A stretch of DNA of 44,519 nucleotides from positions 1-44,519 of the forward strand of contig LFSB01000057.1 in NCBI GenBank assembly GCA_001513045.1, in the 5' to 3' direction. The notes under the pieces were generated by a model, which did no database searches, was not told the DNA's origin, and saw only the letters and a program-made list of their open reading frames with translations. The translations under genes were made by a program, and so were the position numbers. Below, in pieces: positions 25,374 to 33,474 of the stretch. Source of the DNA: Clostridiales bacterium DTU089 (GTDB lineage Bacteria; Bacillota; Clostridia; Oscillospirales; Acutalibacteraceae). Within the stretch, counting starts at the first letter, position 1, and every line of letters begins with the position of its first letter.

Positions 25374-26387
25374 TTACAAGCCCTTTACGAGCGTTTTAAG
25401 ATACGGCATAAGCCCTGTCTTGTCGGGGGTATGCTCTGGAAGCTGGCAAAAATCATAGCAACCGGGATAATCGTTGCCTTCGATTATTCCGGGTCCGTCG
25501 GGAGCAACAAAGACATCCCACCCGACATATTTTATCTGTTCGACCTCAAGCGCCGCCTTCAGGCACATGTCAACAGCCTCTTTAACATAGGGCAGCTCAT
25601 AGCCCTCAAACACTATTCCGGAATCCGGATGCCTGTCGGGAGTTGCAAGCGTTCTTGTGTGTGCGGGACCGCGAAGCTTTCCGGTTTCGATATTTATGGG
25701 ACAGCACAGACCTCCGCTGCTGATGTTATCAACAAATTTGCCGCCGTTGCCGAACTTTGCCGCCGCATATACGCAATGCGCGACACCGTCGGAAACGAGG
25801 GTGACTATACGATAGGAGTTTATTGCGTTGGGATACACGGCACTCAGAGCGGGATGCTGAACTATCTGCTCCTCTATCAGACCGAATTTTTCATCGCTTG
25901 CGTAATCATACATCGAGGAAAGACTGTCAAAATCGGATTTTTTGAGACGCTCTATTCCCTTTCCGCTCTCGCCCTTCACCGGCTTGGCAAAGACAATCTC
26001 CTTGTCCTCCATAAATTTCACAAATGTGTTGTAGTCCGTTTTTGACATATCGAGGCATCCGCGATGCAGATACGCCTTGAATATTTCATCGAACTCCGCC
26101 TTGTTTGAAAAGACATGCGAATAGCTCTGGTCGTTGAGAAGCATTATAAGCTTTTTGTTTTTCACACGCGTCATGAAGGTCTCGCGCTGAGCGGCGTTCA
26201 AATCGTAAAATCCGAAATGGAGATAATCATAATAGCCGGCACCGTACTTGGGCGCACACCGGAGCATATCAAAAAACGTATATATTTTATTCTGACCGCT
26301 CTTTTCATGCACGGCATCTATCGCCGCAAACATCTTCTTTACCCTGACTCCGGAAACCACGCGCATTATATATTTTGCTTTCCCCAT
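25374..26387 (-). CDS. Sugar-transfer-associated-type ATP-grasp protein
   Basis: A 337-residue protein that looks like an ATP-grasp ligase of the hexapeptide/sugar-transfer-associated group. Supporting segments are FAKPVKGESGKGIERL (about 144-159), LIEEQIVQHPALSAVYP (about 180-196), NSYRIVTLVSDG, and the metal-binding end KYVGWDVFVAPDGPGIIEGN (about 287-306). These enzymes join a carboxylate to an amine through an acyl phosphate. The partner substrates are not evident. It is the last gene of a unit with an iron ADH and an EamA exporter; the ribosome site is weak. Confidence 0.75.
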   Translation of the reverse strand: MGKAKYIMRVVSGVRVKKMFAAIDAVHEKSGQNKIYTFFDMLRCAPKYGAGYYDYLHFGFYDLNAAQRETFMTRVKNKKLIMLLNDQSYSHVFSNKAEFDEIFKAYLHRGCLDMSKTDYNTFVKFMEDKEIVFAKPVKGESGKGIERLKKSDFDSLSSMYDYASDEKFGLIEEQIVQHPALSAVYPNAINSYRIVTLVSDGVAHCVYAAAKFGNGGKFVDNISSGGLCCPINIETGKLRGPAHTRTLATPDRHPDSGIVFEGYELPYVKEAVDMCLKAALEVEQIKYVGWDVFVAPDGPGIIEGNDYPGCYDFCQLPEHTPDKTGLMPYLKTLVKGL

Positions 26388-26429
26388 TTACAACACCGAT
26401 TCTTTCGAAAAATTTCCCCGAGATATTTT

Positions 26430-27341
26430 TTATTTTACCACACTTTTGCTCTTTTGTACAGCCTTTTTGCCCTTGATTTTGACCTCAAGCATCACTATTG
26501 AAATCAGGATTATTGCTCCTCCGAGCACCATATTGAGCGTTACCGCCTCATATCCGAGCAGCACCGAAAGCACACTGCACCATAATGATACCGTACACAG
26601 AACAACCGCCGAGGGTCCGGCGGGTATGACCTTCTGGGCAAAGGTCTGCAAAAAGAAGCACAGGCAGGTGGGAAAAAGTCCGAGATAAATCACTGCCGGA
26701 AGCCCCGAAATGTCACAGCCCGCCAAGGAGCGCATATCGAATGCGAGAAAGACCGGTATCGCATAAATAAACGCAAAAAGCATCTGTAAAAAGGTCAGCT
26801 TTGCGGTATCGATTTCTTCGGCGCATTTCTGTGTATATGCTATATGTGTCGCAAAAAGCACCGCACAGAGCACGGTAAGGATATCGCCGCGGTTAAAGGA
26901 GATTCTGTCCCCGGTATAAGTGAGCACCATGACGCCGCCGAGACACACCGCAGAGGACACAAACACCTTTACGGACGGACGCTTTTTCATTATCAGCCAT
27001 GCTATAAACGGCACGAGCACTACGTTTACAGCCGTAAGGAAGCCGTTGTGAGAAAGCGAGGTGAAATTCAAGCCCCATACCTGTGTGTAAAAACCCGAAA
27101 AGAGGAAAAAGCCCACTATTGCACCACATTTCAGCTCTTTTTTGGTTACGGGGAAAAGCTTCCTGTTGAATATCAGCAGCATTGCAACCGTTGCCGTTCC
27201 GAAGCGCAGCAGCATTATGTTTCCCGATGAAAAGCCGGCATCTATTGACATCTGTGTAGCTATAAAGCCCGTTCCCCACACTATCGCCGTTACGAAAAGT
27301 GCTGCCATTGCCGCCGGTTTTCTGTTTTTTATTTCCTGCAT
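26430..27341 (-). CDS. EamA-family (DMT) metabolite exporter
   Basis: A 303-residue, 10-helix drug/metabolite transporter with two EamA repeats. Typical segments are TAIVWGTGFIATQMSIDAGF in helix 1 and the AGPSAVVLCTVSLWCSVLSV stretch before helix 9. Members export amino acids, nucleosides or other small metabolites. The ATG at 27341 begins the canonical soluble N-terminus (MQEIKNRKP); an upstream in-frame start at 27392 would lie within the ADH gene. It starts 16 bp after the ADH stop, with AGAGAAG as a modest ribosome site. Confidence 0.88.
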   Translation of the reverse strand: MQEIKNRKPAAMAALFVTAIVWGTGFIATQMSIDAGFSSGNIMLLRFGTATVAMLLIFNRKLFPVTKKELKCGAIVGFFLFSGFYTQVWGLNFTSLSHNGFLTAVNVVLVPFIAWLIMKKRPSVKVFVSSAVCLGGVMVLTYTGDRISFNRGDILTVLCAVLFATHIAYTQKCAEEIDTAKLTFLQMLFAFIYAIPVFLAFDMRSLAGCDISGLPAVIYLGLFPTCLCFFLQTFAQKVIPAGPSAVVLCTVSLWCSVLSVLLGYEAVTLNMVLGGAIILISIVMLEVKIKGKKAVQKSKSVVK

Positions 27342-27357
27342 CTTTGTTACTTCTCTT

Positions 27358-28461
27358 TCATGAAAATAGATTTTCGAGTACCTCTCGCGCATCGTCCGGA
27401 GTAAAGCCTCCGGGCGTATTTTTGAAATTCTTTATTCCGTCCCAACGCGTGCAATACTGTGCGATTGTCTCTCCGGACATCTTTATGCCATTGACACATG
27501 TGAGTCCGTTTATCACCGTAAGAAAGCCTTTTTCATCGGTTTCACACATTGAAAGCAGGGCTTGCGCTCTGTCGGGACAATACTGCCTCGCTCTGGCAAA
27601 AAGCGCCGGCATGAACGCCGTACAGGCTCTGCCGTGCGGTATCGAAAAATCCTCAGTAAGGACATAGCCCACAGTATGCGGAAACGCGGCGCCGCAGATA
27701 TTCAGCTCAAGGCCGGCAAATATTGATGCATAATACAGCTCATCGCGCACAGACTCATCCGGAAGCTTTCCGCTTTCATACATACCGTTGAGAGCTGAAA
27801 ACAATACGGGTATCGCCTTTTGCGCGTACACGCTTGCAAGTGCGTTAAGCTTAGGCGAAAACCAGCCCTCCACCGCGTGTGCAAACGCATCAAGCGCCGT
27901 GGACACGGTTACGGAATACGGCATGGAATATGTATAACGCGGGTCGAGAAATGCCATACGCGCATAGCAATCCTCGCCTGAAATGCTCTTTTTCATGTGT
28001 GTATCGTCACGTGTAATCACCGAAACTCCGGTCACCTCGCTGCCTGTGCCCGCAGTGGTTCCGACAAGCACAGATGCAAGGCGTTTACAGGGCACGCAGC
28101 GTGAATAGATATCCGTGCCCGACATATCCGGGTTTGCGGCAAAAATCGCCGCCGCCTTTGCGCAATCAAGCACAGAGCCTCCGCCTATACCTACAAGGAA
28201 TTCCGCACCGGATTCACGCGCAAATCTTCCCGCTTCAAGGCAAACCGACAGCAACGGGTTTTGACCCACCGAATCGAATATGCTGTATGCTATACCCTCT
28301 TTTTCAAGCGCGCACCTGACATCGGCGAGCGCTCCGCTTGAGACGGCAGAGCCTGCTCCCGTAACAATTAGGCACGATTTTCCGAGTTCTTTCAAGAGCA
28401 CCGAGTTGTTGTTTACACAGCCCTTTGAGCTTACAAGTCTTACAGGCATGTATGAATTCAT
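27358..28461 (-). CDS. Iron-containing alcohol dehydrogenase
   Basis: A 367-residue group III alcohol dehydrogenase, reducing or oxidising an alcohol/aldehyde with NAD(P)H. The dinucleotide loop GIGGGSVLD is at residues 91-99; TTAGTGSEVTG is at 135-145. The four metal ligands are Asp191, His195, His262 and His276 (in DAFAH, FPHTVG and IPHG). Substrate unclear. The frame is open 56 codons upstream, but the ATG at 28461 follows GGAGG by 7 nt and gives the normal length. It leads a three-gene unit with EamA and ATP-grasp. A possible promoter, TTCCCA-17-TATTAT, lies just upstream on the minus strand. Confidence 0.92.
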   Translation of the reverse strand: MNSYMPVRLVSSKGCVNNNSVLLKELGKSCLIVTGAGSAVSSGALADVRCALEKEGIAYSIFDSVGQNPLLSVCLEAGRFARESGAEFLVGIGGGSVLDCAKAAAIFAANPDMSGTDIYSRCVPCKRLASVLVGTTAGTGSEVTGVSVITRDDTHMKKSISGEDCYARMAFLDPRYTYSMPYSVTVSTALDAFAHAVEGWFSPKLNALASVYAQKAIPVLFSALNGMYESGKLPDESVRDELYYASIFAGLELNICGAAFPHTVGYVLTEDFSIPHGRACTAFMPALFARARQYCPDRAQALLSMCETDEKGFLTVINGLTCVNGIKMSGETIAQYCTRWDGIKNFKNTPGGFTPDDAREVLENLFS

Positions 28462-28567
28462 AAAAACACCTCCGAAAACACGAGGCATATAATACCACAA
28501 AAAAACTGTTTTGGGAAGACCTATATATAAAGTAAAATTTATTTCTGATTTTATTTTGTAAAATTTA

Positions 28568-28596
28568 TTGAATATATTGTTAAAATATTGTACAAT
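28568..28596 (+). promoter_or_regulatory. Promoter of the NusG-II/Gx/rnf operon
   Basis: TTGAAT (28568-28573), exactly 17 nt, TACAAT (28591-28596). The predicted transcription start, around 28603, is immediately before the long inverted repeat at 28606, giving a leader of about 190 nt. The 28462-28792 gap between genes holds this promoter, the ADH promoter on the other strand and the structured element. Confidence 0.75.
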
Positions 28597-28605
28597 ACAG
28601 GTTAA

Positions 28606-28762
28606 GGTAGCGGGAGCCGAACACCACACATTTTTGGATGGATAATTCTTGCCCCTGCTGCGTTAAAAATCCTCGAAATGCGCCACGTATGGCAAGACAA
28701 AAAACGCACGAGTGTGCGGAAATATCTGTATTTTGGGCGTGTGGTGTTCGGCTTCCGTCGCC
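28606..28762 (+). promoter_or_regulatory. Structured leader or MITE-like palindromic element before the rnf operon
   Basis: A 157-bp element closed by a 24-position stem, 28606-28629 against 28739-28762: 20 Watson-Crick pairs, 3 pairs that are G-U in plus-strand RNA, 1 mismatch. Inside are a 7-bp helix (TCTTGCC 28647-28653 with GGCAAGA 28691-28697) and a 5-bp hairpin (CGCAC 28705-28709, GAGT loop, GTGCG 28714-28718). TGCGTT (28659-28664) could pair alternatively with AACGCA (28703-28708). The trinucleotide TAA flanks both ends, so a small inserted element is an alternative to a regulatory RNA. I match it to no known riboswitch. Confidence 0.6.
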
Positions 28763-28792
28763 TAAGATTTCACGCGAAAGGATGCTCGAAAA

Positions 28793-29203
28793 ATGTCGGA
28801 GCTTACGCAAACCGGTCATAACCGCTTGCCGTTGCTGCGCAGGAAGGATATCATCCTCGCGGCGGTGCTTGTTGCGGCTTCGCTCATCCTGCTGCTGCCG
28901 TCTCTTTCGCAAAAAAGCTCTTCGCTTTACGCCGTTATTTACTGCCGGGGTGAAAAATACAAAACCATAGACCTTACCTCTGTAAAGGATAGTTATACTC
29001 TGAGTGTAACCGGCACCTCGGAGGTGTTGCTGAGAGTCGAAAACGGCTCAATAGCCTTTGAAAGCTCCCAATGCCCCGACAAGCTGTGTGTAAAAAGCGG
29101 GAAGCTGAGATACAAGGGGCAATCCGCCGCCTGTCTGCCTGCCGAGGTTATGATATCGGTTCGTTCAGACTCCGAGGGCGGCGCGGATGTAATAAGCTAT
29201 TAG
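28793..29203 (+). CDS. NusG domain II-containing membrane-anchored protein
   Basis: A 136-residue protein with one N-terminal transmembrane helix (about residues 18-38) and an extracytoplasmic NusG-II (DUF1312-type) domain. The typical cysteine segment is SSQCPDKLCVKSGKL (Cys94, Cys99) with Cys114 following. The role is not established; such genes sit beside Gx-transporter genes and respiratory Rnf or flavinylation loci. AAAGGA lies 10 nt before the ATG. First gene of the rnf transcript; its stop is 12 bp before the next start. Confidence 0.85.
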   Translation: MSELTQTGHNRLPLLRRKDIILAAVLVAASLILLLPSLSQKSSSLYAVIYCRGEKYKTIDLTSVKDSYTLSVTGTSEVLLRVENGSIAFESSQCPDKLCVKSGKLRYKGQSAACLPAEVMISVRSDSEGGADVISY

Positions 29204-29215
29204 CAGGTGAAAAGT

Positions 29216-29755
29216 TTGAACCATACACGCACCACGGCAGACATCGCCGAAAAAACCGCACTGCTCGGAATACTTTCCGCACAGGCTGTTGCGGTTTCTT
29301 TTCTTGAAGGGCTTATCCCCCCCTTCCTTCCGGTTGCCGGAATGAAGCCGGGATTTTCAAATATCGTCACCATGTTCGCCTGTTCGTCGCTCGGCGTAAC
29401 GTATGCGTTTTTCATCGTGATATTCAAAGCGCTTTTTGCACTTCTCACACGCGGGGCAACCGCATTCTTTATGAGTATCGCGGGAGGCATCCTAAGTCTC
29501 GCCGTTATGGCACTCATATTCAGGCTCGGAGCGAAGGGCTTCGGACTCGTAGGCACCGGAATTGCCTCTGCGCTTGCGCATAACGCAGGTCAGCTTATCG
29601 TTGCAAGGTTTATTCTCGGAGACGCGGCGTGGTCGCTCGCACCGCTGCTCATTCTCACCTCGGTGCTCGCCGGAGGTGTAACCGGAATTATTCTTAAAAT
29701 CGTTCTTCCGGTGCTCGAAAAAGAGAAATCTCATTTTTTACATAAAAAACATTAA
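29216..29755 (+). CDS. Gx transporter family protein (often annotated heptaprenyl diphosphate synthase component I)
   Basis: A 179-residue, roughly five-helix membrane protein. The family's core GMKPGFSNIVTMFA segment (about residues 42-55) and the following FKALFALLTRG are clear. The heptaprenyl-synthase name is a legacy label; a membrane transport role, perhaps in supplying a precursor for flavin-carrying redox complexes, fits the context but is inference. I prefer TTG at 29216, with AGGTG 6 nt upstream, over GTG at 29207, which has no ribosome site. It stands between the NusG-II gene and rnfC. Confidence 0.82.
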   Translation: MNHTRTTADIAEKTALLGILSAQAVAVSFLEGLIPPFLPVAGMKPGFSNIVTMFACSSLGVTYAFFIVIFKALFALLTRGATAFFMSIAGGILSLAVMALIFRLGAKGFGLVGTGIASALAHNAGQLIVARFILGDAAWSLAPLLILTSVLAGGVTGIILKIVLPVLEKEKSHFLHKKH

Positions 29756-29769
29756 GGGGAGAAAAAGTT

Positions 29770-31119
29770 ATGAGAGGAAACGCTTCGGGAATTTTACATC
29801 CCGTTGCAAGGGGGCGCGGGGGCGTCGCTGTTTCGCATAACAAGAACACCAAGGATTGTGAAGTCGTGCGTATGCCGGCTCCTCAGAGGGTTGTTCTGCC
29901 GATGCAGCAGCACATAGGCGCACCGTGTGAGCCCGTCGTCAAGGTAGGCGACAAGGTAGCTGTCGGCCAGCTTATAGGTGATACCGACAAATTTGTCAGC
30001 ACCCCTGTTCACGCAAGCATTTCCGGAACAGTAATTTCCGTAGCGCCGGAGAAAATTGCCAACGGCAGAGTTGTTCCCGCTGTCACAATAGAATCCGATG
30101 GTGAGATGCGTCAGTTTGAGGGCATAGAGCCTCCTAAGGTAAACAACCGGGAGGATTTTCTCGCAGCCGTCAGAGCCTCGGGTCTTGTCGGACTCGGAGG
30201 AGCCGGTTTTCCATCACATGTAAAGCTCAATTATCCTCCGGAAAAGAATGTTGATACTCTTATAATCAACGCCGCCGAATGTGAGCCTTACATAACCGTG
30301 GATTACCGCGAATGCATCGACAACTCGTGGGACATCCTCACAAGCATACATCTCATCAAGCAATACCTCGGAATTAAAAACGTGGTAATTGCCGTTGAGG
30401 ACAACAAGCCCGAAGCAGTAACCGAACTTCAGAAGATAGCAAATCAAAAGGCGGACACGGACAACTCGGTGAACGTTATGGTGTTGCCTTCAAGATACCC
30501 TCAGGGCGCCGAAAAGGTGATGGTTCTTTCCGCCACCGGAAGAAAGGTTCCGCCCGGAAAGCTCCCGGCAGACGTCGGCTGCGTGCTGATGAATGTGGCA
30601 AGCACGGCGTTTATCTCCAGATATCTGAAAACCGGCAGACCTCTTGTAAGCCGCTCGCTTACGGTTGACGGCAGCGCAATTGCACAGCCGAAAAACGTAC
30701 GCGTACCGATAGGAACCTGTATAGATGACATTATCGGGTTCTGCGGAGGCTTTAAGGCTCCTCCGTTCAAGGTCATAGCCGGCGGACCCATGATGGGAAT
30801 ATCGCTCGTATCCACGAACGTACCCATTCTCAAAAACAACAATGCCATCCTCGCCTTTGCGGAGGGCAGCGCAAGAATAAAGCCCGAACGCGACTGCATA
30901 CGCTGCGGTCACTGCTCTCAGGCGTGTCCCATGAGCCTCACGCCCACAAACATAATGAGATATGTCAAAGCCAATGACGCCGAAAAGCTGAAGAAGGCCT
31001 CCGTCATGGTGTGCATGGAATGCGGCAGCTGCTCATATTCATGCCCGGCAGGCAAGCCGCTCGTTCAATACATGGTGCTTGCAAAAAATATTGTAAGAGA
31101 GGCGGACAGCAAAAAATGA
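29770..31119 (+). CDS. rnfC: Rnf complex subunit C
   Basis: A 449-residue peripheral subunit believed to carry the NAD(H)/FMN site of the Rnf ferredoxin:NAD+ oxidoreductase. An N-terminal lipoyl-like barrel (about 40-110) precedes the NuoF-like domain with GLGGAGFPSHVKL near residue 142. Two 4Fe-4S motifs lie at the C-terminus: CIRCGHCSQACP from Cys376 and CMECGSCSYSCP from about residue 415. AAGGGGAG precedes the ATG. It overlaps rnfD by 4 bp. Confidence 0.96.
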   Translation: MRGNASGILHPVARGRGGVAVSHNKNTKDCEVVRMPAPQRVVLPMQQHIGAPCEPVVKVGDKVAVGQLIGDTDKFVSTPVHASISGTVISVAPEKIANGRVVPAVTIESDGEMRQFEGIEPPKVNNREDFLAAVRASGLVGLGGAGFPSHVKLNYPPEKNVDTLIINAAECEPYITVDYRECIDNSWDILTSIHLIKQYLGIKNVVIAVEDNKPEAVTELQKIANQKADTDNSVNVMVLPSRYPQGAEKVMVLSATGRKVPPGKLPADVGCVLMNVASTAFISRYLKTGRPLVSRSLTVDGSAIAQPKNVRVPIGTCIDDIIGFCGGFKAPPFKVIAGGPMMGISLVSTNVPILKNNNAILAFAEGSARIKPERDCIRCGHCSQACPMSLTPTNIMRYVKANDAEKLKKASVMVCMECGSCSYSCPAGKPLVQYMVLAKNIVREADSKK

Positions 31120-32144
31120 GTGATACAGTTTTAAACAAGCCAACAGTCTCCGCCTCCCCGCATATTCGTTCCTCCGAAACCTCCACCGGAATCATGCTTG
31201 ACGTTATAATTGCCCTTATTCCGGCATTTATCGCGGCAATATGTCTGTTCGGTCCTAAGAGTGCGGCAATTACGGCAATAAGCATTATCTGCTGTGTACT
31301 CTTTGAGTTTATTTCCAGAAAAATCATGAAGCGCAGCAACACCCTCTCCGACCTGAGCGCCATAGTTACGGGAATTCTTCTCGCATTCAATCTTCCTGTT
31401 TCCATACCGCTCTGGATGATTCCCATAGGCGCGTTCTTTGCAATAGTTGTCGCTAAGCAGTTCTTCGGCGGCATAGGCCAGAACTTCGTCAATCCCGCAC
31501 TTATCGGAAGAATCGTACTCATGGTGTCGTTCCCCGGCGCAATGTCAAGCTGGACCAACGCTCTCGCATGGCACAGAGACGACATCGACACCGTATCCTC
31601 CGCAACTCCGCTTGCGACGCTCTCTGAGCTTTTCAAGAGCCGCACAATCGATTCCATAGACGCCTCCTCCCTCCCCGCCCTGCAGAGCATGTTCTTCGGA
31701 CACCGCGCAGGCTGTCTCGGAGAGGTGTGCGCCATAGCGCTTATACTCGGAGGTATATATCTTATCGCCCGCCGTGTAATATCTCCGGCGATACCGGCGG
31801 TATTCATCGGCACTGTTGCGGTTTTCATGTTCATTGCAAGCAAGGGCAACATATATTTCACACTCTACGAGCTGCTCAGCGGCGGACTGCTTCTCGGCGC
31901 AATATTCATGGCAACCGACTATGCAACGTGTCCGATAAGGCTCAAGGGCAAAATAATATACGCCGTGGGCTGCGGCATAATCACTGCAGCTATAAGGTTG
32001 TTCGGAAGCCTTCCCGAGGGAGTCTCCTTCTCAATAATCATTATGAACATACTCGTTCCGCACATAGAGCGCCTGACCGCCCCCCGTGCCTTCGGTGAGG
32101 TAAAGGAGAAAAAGTCCGGAAGCAAGGAGGCAAAGCAGGCATGA
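31116..32144 (+). CDS. rnfD: Rnf complex subunit D
   Basis: A 342-residue integral membrane subunit with about nine helices, homologous to NqrB. The covalent FMN site corresponds to Thr164 in VSSATPLATL (SGAT-type motif with Ser in place of Gly). GQNFVNPALIGR, another conserved family segment, is at residues 121-132. The ATG at 31116 overlaps the rnfC stop (ATGA); in-frame starts further upstream lie inside rnfC. It ends in an ATGA overlap with rnfG. Confidence 0.96.
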   Translation: MSDTVLNKPTVSASPHIRSSETSTGIMLDVIIALIPAFIAAICLFGPKSAAITAISIICCVLFEFISRKIMKRSNTLSDLSAIVTGILLAFNLPVSIPLWMIPIGAFFAIVVAKQFFGGIGQNFVNPALIGRIVLMVSFPGAMSSWTNALAWHRDDIDTVSSATPLATLSELFKSRTIDSIDASSLPALQSMFFGHRAGCLGEVCAIALILGGIYLIARRVISPAIPAVFIGTVAVFMFIASKGNIYFTLYELLSGGLLLGAIFMATDYATCPIRLKGKIIYAVGCGIITAAIRLFGSLPEGVSFSIIIMNILVPHIERLTAPRAFGEVKEKKSGSKEAKQA

Positions 32145-32716
32145 AAAAGATTAACGTAAAAGAAGTAATCATTATCACGGTCTCGCTAGTTGTTATCTGC
32201 GCAATATCCTCCGTTCTGCTCGCACTTACAAATAACATAACAAAAGATAAGATAGCGGCGCTTGCCGTCGAAAAGGAAAACGCAACCAAATCAGAGGTTC
32301 TTGCCGATGCCGAAAAATTCTCCGATGCGAAAACGGTTTCGCTCAACGGAACGGACTACACATATTATGACGGGCTTTCCTCTTCGGGAGAGGTTGTGGG
32401 ATATGTCTTTGCCGTTGCGGGAAAAGGATACGGCGGAAACCTGCGGATAATGGTAGGCATCGGAAGCGACGGTAAGGTAAAGGGGGTTTCACCTCTTGAG
32501 CTTAACGAGACAGCGGGTCTCGGTATGAAAGCTCAGAATGAGGACTTCCTCAATCAGTATAACGGGAAATCCGCCGGAATAGGTGTCGCCAAAAACTCCC
32601 CCGCTTCAAATGAAATTCAGGCGCTCACCGGCGCCACGATAACCTCAAAGGCGGTAACGAATGCCGTCAACACGGCATTTGAGCTTATGAATACGGTAAA
32701 AGGAGGTTGGTATTGA
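32141..32716 (+). CDS. rnfG: Rnf complex subunit G (flavoprotein)
   Basis: A 191-residue subunit with one N-terminal membrane helix (about 9-30) and an outward-facing FMN-binding domain. The flavinylation motif TGATIT is at residues 163-168, with Thr166 the expected FMN attachment residue. FMN is attached by an ApbE-type transferase, whose gene is not in this window. It overlaps rnfD by 4 bp and rnfE by one base (TGATG). Confidence 0.95.
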   Translation: MKKINVKEVIIITVSLVVICAISSVLLALTNNITKDKIAALAVEKENATKSEVLADAEKFSDAKTVSLNGTDYTYYDGLSSSGEVVGYVFAVAGKGYGGNLRIMVGIGSDGKVKGVSPLELNETAGLGMKAQNEDFLNQYNGKSAGIGVAKNSPASNEIQALTGATITSKAVTNAVNTAFELMNTVKGGWY

Positions 32717-33474
32717 TGGCTGAAAAGAAAAGTCTCGGAAAAGAGTTTACAAAGGGACTGCTCATTGAAAACCCCGTACTCAGGCTCGTGCTCGGCACCT
32801 GCCCGACGCTCGCTACATCAACCTCAATGGTTAACGCCATAGGCATGGGCATATCGGCGTCAATAGTTCTGGTGCTGTCAAACATAGTTATTTCGGCACT
32901 GCGCAAGGTTATTCCGCAAAAGGTGAGAATTCCGGCATACGTCGTAATAATCGCCTCATTCGTTACAATAGTCCAGATGCTGGTAAAGGCGTTTGTGCCC
33001 GCACTTGATAAGACGCTCGGAATTTATCTTCCGCTCATCGTCGTCAACTGCATCATTCTCGGACGAGCCGAGGCCTTCGCGGGAAAAAATCCGGTTATCG
33101 CCTCCGCGGTTGACGGGCTCGGCATGGGCATAGGCTTCACCGCTGCGCTGTTTTGTATGAGCCTTATAAGAGAATCTCTCGGTGCCGGCACAATGTTTGC
33201 CGACGCACAGAACATTCTCTCGCTGTTCGGCGACAACGTCCTCAACGGCTTCAACGGCATAAATCTTTTTGAAAATGCCGTTCATCTTCAGCCCATGACG
33301 CTGTTCATCCTTCCGGCTGGCGGATTCTTTGTGTTCGGTCTGCTTATAGCTCTTGCAAACAAGCTGTCCGCCAAGAAGGGGCTTCCCAAGGCGGAGCTTC
33401 ACGGCTGCGAGCACTGCCCGATGGCATCCAACTGCTCCAAGCTCGCCGAAGGAAAGGAGGAGGCAACCGTATGA
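32716..33474 (+). CDS. rnfE: Rnf complex subunit E
   Basis: A 252-residue, six-helix membrane subunit paralogous to RnfA. Typical segments are the N-terminal GKEFTKGLLIENPVLRLVLG and NCIILGRAEAFA. The ATG at 32716 is 9 nt from AGGAGG; an in-frame TTG at 32707 is only just downstream of that site and is less likely. After the last helix a hydrophilic tail carries three cysteines and a histidine (HGCEHCPMASNC), which is not part of the core fold. It overlaps rnfA by 4 bp. Confidence 0.95.
   Translation: MAEKKSLGKEFTKGLLIENPVLRLVLGTCPTLATSTSMVNAIGMGISASIVLVLSNIVISALRKVIPQKVRIPAYVVIIASFVTIVQMLVKAFVPALDKTLGIYLPLIVVNCIILGRAEAFAGKNPVIASAVDGLGMGIGFTAALFCMSLIRESLGAGTMFADAQNILSLFGDNVLNGFNGINLFENAVHLQPMTLFILPAGGFFVFGLLIALANKLSAKKGLPKAELHGCEHCPMASNCSKLAEGKEEATV

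Noticed and set aside
28638-28970. A 110-codon plus-strand frame covering the rnf leader
   Set aside because: It runs through the inverted repeat and into rnf-operon gene 1 in another frame, with no ribosome site; the palindrome explains the sequence better.
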